DNA of 64,000 nucleotides from Bacteroidaceae bacterium (lineage in GTDB: Bacteria > Bacteroidota > Bacteroidia > Bacteroidales > Bacteroidaceae). The position numbers and the translations under genes are program-made. The DNA is taken from the NCBI GenBank assembly GCA_017466325.1, contig JAFTUK010000029.1, positions 1 to 64,000 on the forward strand. The letters are read 5' to 3'. The notes under the pieces are model-generated. The model saw nothing but the letters and a program-made list of their open reading frames with translations. It was not told the DNA's origin and did no database searches. Each line of letters opens with the position of its first letter. Positions within the stretch are counted from its first letter, which is position 1. Below, in pieces: positions 59,275 through 64,000 of the stretch.

Positions 59275-60447
59275 ATGATAAAACCAGCAGAAAGACTCAG
59301 CACCGTAAACGAGTACTATTTCTCGCGCAAGGGCAAGGAGATTGCCGCCATGAACGCCAAGGGCATGGACATCATCTCTCTGGCCATCGGAAGCCCCGAC
59401 ATGCCTCCCTCGGAAGAAACCGTCGAGACGCTTTGCCGTGAGGCACGCAAGGCCGACGCACATGGCTATCAACCCACCACTGGCATACCGCAACTGCGAC
59501 AGGCCATGGCCGATTTCTACCGCCGCTGGTATGGCGTGGAACTGGACCCTGCCAAGGAAATACAGCCTCTCATAGGTTCCAAGGAGGGCATCCTGCATGT
59601 CACCCTTGCCTTCGTGAATCCGGGCGATGCCGTGCTGGTGCCAAACCCCGGCTACCCGACATACACGTCGCTGAGCAACCTGCTGGGGGCACGCATCGTG
59701 AACTACGACCTGGTGGAGGACAACGGTTGGCAACCCGACTTCGACCAGTTGGAGGGCATGGACCTTACGGGCGTGAAACTCATGTGGACAAACTATCCCA
59801 ACATGCCCACGGGAGGCCGTGCGCAAAGGGAGACCTACGAGCGTCTGGTGCGCTTTGCACGGGAGCACGACATCATCGTGGTGAACGACAACCCCTACTC
59901 CTTCATCCTGAACGAGGGCGAGAAACTCAGCATCCTGCAGATTCCGGGGGCGAAGGACCATTGCATAGAGTTCAACTCCATGTCCAAAAGCCACAACATG
60001 CCGGGATGGCGTGTGGGCATGCTGGCCACAAACGGCGAGTTCATATCATGGATATTGAAGGTGAAGAGCAACATAGACAGCGGCACATTCCGTGCCCTCC
60101 AGTTGGCGGCGGCACAGGCTTATGCCAACACGGAGCAGTGGCACACGGAGGCCAACATTGCCACATACGCAAGAAGACGTGCCATGGCTCAGGAAATAAT
60201 GGACACACTGCATTGCTCCTACGACCCCAATCAGGTGGGCATGTTCCTCTGGGGCAGGATACCCGACTCCTATGCCGACGTTGAGGAACTGACCGAGCGC
60301 GTCCTGCACGAGGCCAGGGTATTCATCACACCGGGCTTCATCTTCGGTTCCAACGGCAAGAGGTTCATACGCATCAGCCTCTGTGCCAAGGACGAGAAGT
60401 TCCGCGAGGCGGTGGAGCGCATCAAGGCCCTCGAATGGACACGCTAA
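59275..60447 (+). CDS. PLP-dependent aminotransferase class I/II
   Basis: The 390-residue enzyme has the usual fold type I markers: LAIGSPDMPPSEE, the substrate loop PNPGYPTYTSL, WTNYPNMPTGG, VVNDNPYSFIL (PLP Asp) and the PLP Lys in NSMSKSHNMPGWRVGM, ending with the Arg in KRFIRISLCA. Position between pheA and DAHP synthase suggests it aminates phenylpyruvate or hydroxyphenylpyruvate (or prephenate); an LL-diaminopimelate aminotransferase-like role cannot be excluded. Confidence 0.9.
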   Translation: MIKPAERLSTVNEYYFSRKGKEIAAMNAKGMDIISLAIGSPDMPPSEETVETLCREARKADAHGYQPTTGIPQLRQAMADFYRRWYGVELDPAKEIQPLIGSKEGILHVTLAFVNPGDAVLVPNPGYPTYTSLSNLLGARIVNYDLVEDNGWQPDFDQLEGMDLTGVKLMWTNYPNMPTGGRAQRETYERLVRFAREHDIIVVNDNPYSFILNEGEKLSILQIPGAKDHCIEFNSMSKSHNMPGWRVGMLATNGEFISWILKVKSNIDSGTFRALQLAAAQAYANTEQWHTEANIATYARRRAMAQEIMDTLHCSYDPNQVGMFLWGRIPDSYADVEELTERVLHEARVFITPGFIFGSNGKRFIRISLCAKDEKFREAVERIKALEWTR

Positions 60448-60513
60448 CGTCAATGTATCACCAACACGACATCAACACATATCATCAACAATAAAAAACT
60501 ACGACACTACAAT

Positions 60514-61575
60514 ATGGAATTAGATTTGCAACCCCTCAACCTCCCTTGCAGCACAGAGAGGCCTTTCATAATTGCAGGTCCCTGCTCTGCCGAGACAGAG
60601 GACCAGGTAATGAACACCGCCAAGCAACTGGCCGGCAAGGGTTTCCACGTGTTCCGTGCAGGAATATGGAAACCCCGCACCAAACCGGGCGGTTTCGAGG
60701 GCAACGGAGAAAAGGCCCTGCCTTGGATGCAGATGGTGAAACAGGAGACGGGCATGCTTACCGCCACCGAGGTGGCCACTCCCGAACATGTGGAACTGGC
60801 CCTGAAATACGGCATCGACATATTGTGGATAGGTGCACGAACCACGGCAAACCCCTTTGCCATGCAATCCCTGGCAGATGCACTGAAGGGTGTGGACTTG
60901 CCGGTATTCGTAAAGAACCCCGTGAATCCCGATCTCGAACTATGGATAGGTGCCCTGCAACGTCTGAACGGTGCCGGCATAAAGCGCTTGGGTGCGATAC
61001 ACCGTGGCTTTACCAGTTATGAGAAGAAACTGTACCGCAACGTGCCCATGTGGCAGATTCCCATCGAGTTGCACCGCCGTCTGCCCAACCTTCCCGTGGT
61101 GAACGACCCCAGCCACATCAGCGGCCGGCGCGACCTCATCGCTCCCTTGTGCCAGCAGGCCATGGACCTCGGTATGGACGGCCTTATGGTGGAGAGCCAT
61201 TGCGACCCGGACAAGGCCTGGAGCGATGCTTCACAACAGGTTACGCCAGATGTGCTCGACTACATCCTGTCCATGCTCACCATCCGTGAAACGGTGGACC
61301 TGACGGCTTCGCTCAGCACTCTGCGAAAGGGTATTGACGAGATAGACAACGAACTCATCGACCTTCTGGCAAAGCGTATGGGCATATCACGCGAAATAGG
61401 TGCATACAAGCGCAACAACGGCATGACCATCGTACAGACAAAGCGCTATAGCGAAATCCTGGACAAGCGTGCCGCACAGGGTGTACTGAAGGGCATAGAT
61501 GCAGAGTGCATCAAGAAGATATTCGAATGCATACACGAAGAGAGCGTGCGCCAGCAGGTGGAACTTTTACGTTAA
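60514..61575 (+). CDS. bifunctional 3-deoxy-7-phosphoheptulonate synthase/chorismate mutase
   Basis: The 353-residue enzyme joins the first step of the shikimate pathway (DAHP synthase, about residues 1-260: IIAGPCSAETEDQ, FRAGIWKPRTKPGGFEGNG, GARTTANPFAM, RGFTSYEK, DPSHISGRRD, VESHCDPDKAWSDA) with an AroQ-type chorismate mutase (about 268-353: LRKGIDEIDNELIDLLAKRM, IGAYKRNN, KRYSEIL). The DAHP part is the KDO8P-synthase-like type. The terminal ELLR and stop are within the first copy of the 78-bp repeat. Confidence 0.95.
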   Translation: MELDLQPLNLPCSTERPFIIAGPCSAETEDQVMNTAKQLAGKGFHVFRAGIWKPRTKPGGFEGNGEKALPWMQMVKQETGMLTATEVATPEHVELALKYGIDILWIGARTTANPFAMQSLADALKGVDLPVFVKNPVNPDLELWIGALQRLNGAGIKRLGAIHRGFTSYEKKLYRNVPMWQIPIELHRRLPNLPVVNDPSHISGRRDLIAPLCQQAMDLGMDGLMVESHCDPDKAWSDASQQVTPDVLDYILSMLTIRETVDLTASLSTLRKGIDEIDNELIDLLAKRMGISREIGAYKRNNGMTIVQTKRYSEILDKRAAQGVLKGIDAECIKKIFECIHEESVRQQVELLR

Positions 61576-61719
61576 GCCAAGAGGGCAGAACCAAACTTGT
61601 TTGAGTTATGCCTTGGCGAGTAAAAGAAGAACAAAGTTCAGCTTTTACGTTAAGCCATAAGAGCAGAACCAAACTTGTTTGAGTTATGCCTTGGCGAGTA
61701 AAAGAAGAACAAAGTCTAA
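61564..61719. repeat. 78-bp direct repeat, two units
   Basis: Units 61564-61641 and 61642-61719 agree except at a few positions. Each has an internal GCCAAG...TGCCTTGGC hairpin. The first begins with the last codons and stop of the DAHP synthase gene; the second runs to 17 bp before tyrA. Confidence 0.95.
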
Positions 61720-61735
61720 CTTATCAATAAGTAAT

Positions 61736-62509
61736 ATGAGAATACTTATCCTCGGTGCCGGCAAGATGGGCAGTTTCTTTACGGACACTCTGAGTTTCGA
61801 CCACGAGTGTGCCGTCTACGAAATAGACCCTCGGCGCATGCGCTTCCTTTACAACACCAGACGCTTCACCACCCTGCAGGAGATAGAGGACTTCCGTCCC
61901 GAACTCGTGATAAATGCCGTCACGCTGAAATACACCTTGTCGGTGTTCAAGGAAATAATCCCCCACCTGCCCAAGGACTGCATCATCAGCGACATCTCCA
62001 GTGTGAAGACCGGTTTCCTGGACTTCTACGAACAGACAAGCATGCGCTACGTGAGCACCCACCCCATGTTCGGCCCCACGTTTGCCAACTTGGGCAAACT
62101 GCGCACGGAGAATGCCATCGTCATCACTCAGGGCGACTACATGGGGCGCATCTTCTTCCTGGACCTCTACCGCCGCCTCGGCCTTAACGTGCACGAATAT
62201 ACCTTTGACGAGCACGACGAGGCCATGGCCTACTCTCTCTCCGTGCCTTTCGTGAGCACCTTCGTCTTCTCTGCCGTAATGAAGCATCAGGATGCCCCGG
62301 GCACCACCTTCAAACGGCATCACGAGATAGCACGCGGAGTCCTGTCGGAAGACGACACCCTGCTTCGCGAAATCCTCTTCAACCCCCGTACAAAGAACCA
62401 CGTGGAGAATGTCCGCGCCGAACTGAAGCACCTCATACAGATAATAGACGACAAGGACGAGGATGCCATGCACGCCTACCTCACCAAAATCCGCAAGAAC
62501 ATCGAATAA
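61736..62509 (+). CDS. tyrA: prephenate dehydrogenase
   Basis: The 257-residue enzyme oxidises prephenate to hydroxyphenylpyruvate. It has the NAD motif ILGAGKMGSFF (a GxGxxG variant), SDISSVKTGFLDFYE, THPMFGPTFANLG (conserved His) and YTFDEHDEAMAYSLSVPFV. The ATG at 61736 starts the Rossmann strand; the longer frame from 61679 would be read from the repeat. It closes the Phe/Tyr cluster. Confidence 0.93.
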   Translation: MRILILGAGKMGSFFTDTLSFDHECAVYEIDPRRMRFLYNTRRFTTLQEIEDFRPELVINAVTLKYTLSVFKEIIPHLPKDCIISDISSVKTGFLDFYEQTSMRYVSTHPMFGPTFANLGKLRTENAIVITQGDYMGRIFFLDLYRRLGLNVHEYTFDEHDEAMAYSLSVPFVSTFVFSAVMKHQDAPGTTFKRHHEIARGVLSEDDTLLREILFNPRTKNHVENVRAELKHLIQIIDDKDEDAMHAYLTKIRKNIE

Positions 62510-62519
62510 CCCTCAATTC

Positions 62520-62564
62520 CTATAGCCACTATAGAATCTATAGTCTCTATAGCATCTATAGAAA
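62520..62564. repeat. 9-bp tandem array of CTATAG units
   Basis: ctatagcca, ctatagaat, ctatagtct, ctatagcat and ctatagaaa are in 9-bp phase, just upstream of the phosphodiesterase start and a C7 run. Confidence 0.92.
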
Positions 62565-62574
62565 TCTCCCCCCC

Positions 62575-63060
62575 ATGACCCGCATCGCCCTCCTCTCCGA
62601 CACCCACGCCTACTGGGACGAACGCTATGCCAAATACTTCGCCGAATGCGACGAGATATGGCATGCCGGCGACATCGGTTCCCTGGAACTGGCCAACCGT
62701 CTGCAGGACATCCGTCCGCTCAAGGCCGTGCACGGCAACATAGACGGAGGCGACCTGCGCAGGATATACCCCGAAACACTGACATGGCAATGCGAGGAGG
62801 CAAAGATTATGATGACCCACATAGGCGGATACCCAGGGAAGTACGACCCTCGCATACGCAAGCAACTTTATGCCACCATGCCCGACCTGTTCATCAGCGG
62901 ACATAGCCATATACTGAAGGTCCAGTACGACCCTGCCCTATCCTGCCTGCACATCAACCCCGGTGCCGCAGGCCTGCAAGGATGGCAAACGGTACGCACC
63001 CTGGTACGCTTCACCATTGACGGAAAGCAATTCAAGGACCTGGAAGTAATAGAACTATAA
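62575..63060 (+). CDS. YfcE/MJ0936-type metallophosphodiesterase
   Basis: The 161-residue protein has the calcineurin-like metal motifs: LLSDTHAYWD (D and H), HAGDIGSLE, AVHGNIDGGD, MTHIGGYPG and FISGHSHILK. Length and order are those of the small YfcE family with Mn-dependent phosphodiesterase activity; the natural substrate is unknown. Confidence 0.93.
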   Translation: MTRIALLSDTHAYWDERYAKYFAECDEIWHAGDIGSLELANRLQDIRPLKAVHGNIDGGDLRRIYPETLTWQCEEAKIMMTHIGGYPGKYDPRIRKQLYATMPDLFISGHSHILKVQYDPALSCLHINPGAAGLQGWQTVRTLVRFTIDGKQFKDLEVIEL

Positions 63061-63072
63061 CCCTTACCCCCA

Positions 63073-63107
63073 CGGTTTTCCGTTTTCCGTTTTCACATTT
63101 CCGTTCT
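63073..63107. repeat. heptamer array at the DUF554 gene start
   Basis: cggtttt, ccgtttt, ccgtttt, cacattt and ccgttct occupy the 7-bp phase up to 4 bp before the ATG, where a ribosome binding site would be. Confidence 0.92.
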
Positions 63108-63110
63108 AAT

Positions 63111-63842
63111 ATGATTGGCACCATAGTTAACACCTGCACAATAATCATCGGCAGCCTTGCCGGAGCAAAACTGAAACAGCGCATCCGCCCGGAATGGCAG
63201 GGTGTGCTCTATACCGCCATGGGATTGGCTTCATTGTCCCTTGGCTTCAATGCCGTATGCAAGAACATGCCTGAGAGCCGCTACCCCGTGCTCTTTGTCA
63301 TATCGCTGGCCCTCGGTTCCCTGCTTGGCACCATGATGAATCTGGCAGGACGCTTTGATGCCCTCGTTGACAAGTTGAAGCGGAAGAAGCATACTACCTC
63401 CACCAACAAGCCAAGTGGCCAAAATCTGGCACAGGGACTCTCCACGGGCATCCTGCTCTATTGCATAGGCACACTGAGCATACTTGGCCCGATAAACAGC
63501 GCCTTGCTTGGGGACGAGACCTTCCTGCTAACAAACGCCACCCTGGACCTCGTCACCAGTGCCGTCCTGGCGGCCACCTACGGCTATGGCATGGTATGGG
63601 CGGCGCCTGTACTTTTCTGTTGGCAAGGCACATGGTATCTGTTGGCAAAGATGTTCGGCAACGTCATCCCCGACGACATGCTTTGCGAAATGAGCATCGT
63701 GGGCGGTACACTGATTGCCGCCTCGGGCCTTGGCATTCTGGGCATAAAGGATTGCAAAACCTTGAACCTGCTGCCCTCGCTCTTCGTCCCCGTGGTGTTC
63801 TTCCTGATTAAAAACCTTGTCGAGAACCTGAACCTATGGTAA
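63111..63842 (+). CDS. DUF554 family membrane protein
   Basis: The 243-residue protein has about seven hydrophobic segments and the family markers GTIVNTCTIIIGSLAGAKL at the start, FVISLALGSLLGTMMNLAGR, FLTNATLDLVTSAVLAATYG-like text and SIVGGTLIAASGLGILGIKD. The function is not known. Its end overlaps the trmO start by 7 bp. Confidence 0.9.
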   Translation: MIGTIVNTCTIIIGSLAGAKLKQRIRPEWQGVLYTAMGLASLSLGFNAVCKNMPESRYPVLFVISLALGSLLGTMMNLAGRFDALVDKLKRKKHTTSTNKPSGQNLAQGLSTGILLYCIGTLSILGPINSALLGDETFLLTNATLDLVTSAVLAATYGYGMVWAAPVLFCWQGTWYLLAKMFGNVIPDDMLCEMSIVGGTLIAASGLGILGIKDCKTLNLLPSLFVPVVFFLIKNLVENLNLW

Positions 63843-64000
63843 CCATTGCCCACATATACAACGACTTCAACGGCAAGTTCGGCATCCCCAGGCAGAGCGG
63901 ACTTGTAGAGGGACTGGAGGCGCGCATCGTCTTCTGTCCCGAATACCGCAATGCCGATGCCTTGCGTGGTTTGGAAGGTTTCTCACACATCTGGCTTCTG
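63836..64000 (+). CDS. trmO: tRNA (N6-threonylcarbamoyladenosine-A37) N6-methyltransferase, partial
   Basis: The first 55 codons are in the window: MVTIAHIYNDFNGKFGIPRQ, then SGLVEGLEARIVFCPEYRNA and a final LRGLEGFSHIWLL. This is the TrmO (TsaA/YaeB) N-terminal region, which methylates t6A37 with SAM. TsaD, which makes t6A, is at 14097-15110. The gene runs off the right edge and overlaps DUF554 by 7 bp (start inside the stop region). Confidence 0.9.
   Translation, partial: MVTIAHIYNDFNGKFGIPRQSGLVEGLEARIVFCPEYRNADALRGLEGFSHIWLL

Noticed and set aside
1-64000. tRNA, rRNA, riboswitch or insertion sequence
   Set aside because: No TpsiC-type stem, conserved riboswitch core, transposase or integrase was recognised on either strand by reading; a covariance-model search was not possible here.

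Overview
The window looks like a chromosomal piece of a Bacteroidales bacterium, most likely Prevotellaceae. Several independent signs agree. Promoters have the Bacteroidetes form TTTG-N19/20-TAnnTTTG. There are two UpxY-type NusG paralogues and an rpmB-rpmG-DUF4295 block. Class III fructose-1,6-bisphosphatase, PCMD, DUF4476, DUF5687, PepSY-like and FISUMP-type proteins are present, as is a pheA/aminotransferase/DAHP synthase-chorismate mutase/tyrA cluster. No rRNA, tRNA, CRISPR array, prophage or insertion sequence was recognised.

Layout. 1-3.4 kb: two minus-strand UpxY-like antitermination genes in repeat-rich DNA, which suggests that a surface polysaccharide locus lies to the left of the window. 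3.4-6.3 kb: a Gate-domain membrane protein and a porin. 6.5-10.9 kb: rfbD, luxS, a large secreted Ig-like/OB-like protein and a 58-residue small protein. 11.1-16.0 kb: dipeptidyl peptidase III, ribosomal proteins L33 and L28 with DUF4295, tsaD and map. 16.1-20.5 kb: a serine-type sulfatase and an ECF sigma factor operon. 21-24.5 kb: Omp85-like barrel, PCMD protein and carboxynorspermidine decarboxylase. 24.6-31.3 kb: fbp, an RluA-type synthase, plsC, a FtsB/DivIC-like protein, dnaX and a redox-type small protein. 31.3-37 kb: a series of exported proteins. 37.2-43.5 kb: Cu/Zn-type permease with a metal-binding loop, a minimal nucleotidyltransferase, a Fur-family regulator, an ABC exporter pair and SppA. 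44.8-57.1 kb: nucleotide-sugar and polysaccharide acylation genes (rfbB, rfbC, bcp; then MBOAT, DHHW, radical SAM, rfbA, ugd), kbl and a K+/H+ antiporter. 57.2-64 kb: MTA/SAH nucleosidase, the Phe/Tyr pathway cluster, a phosphodiesterase, a DUF554 protein and the start of trmO.

How the genes work together. All four dTDP-L-rhamnose genes are present but split over three sites (rfbD; rfbB-rfbC; rfbA). With ugd and the MBOAT/DHHW acylation pair they point to envelope polysaccharide synthesis. The SAH nucleosidase and luxS form the complete two-step SAH recycling route. pheA, an aminotransferase, DAHP synthase/chorismate mutase and tyrA cover the entry step and the chorismate-to-Phe/Tyr end.

The most unusual feature is a dispersed set of short tandem arrays with 7-bp (GGTGAGC/GGAAAAC-like) or 9-bp period in many spacers. 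The 7-bp arrays abut or enter genes: they supply the stop codon of rfbD, of the sulfatase, of one UpxY gene and probably of rluA; they sit inside both UpxY reading frames; and they occupy the start region of the DUF554 gene. Other structured sequences are a 26-bp perfect inverted repeat around an AT-rich core, a CCGCC-rich palindrome family, REP-like hairpins (one inside rfbD), and a 78-bp direct repeat that duplicates the end of the DAHP synthase gene.
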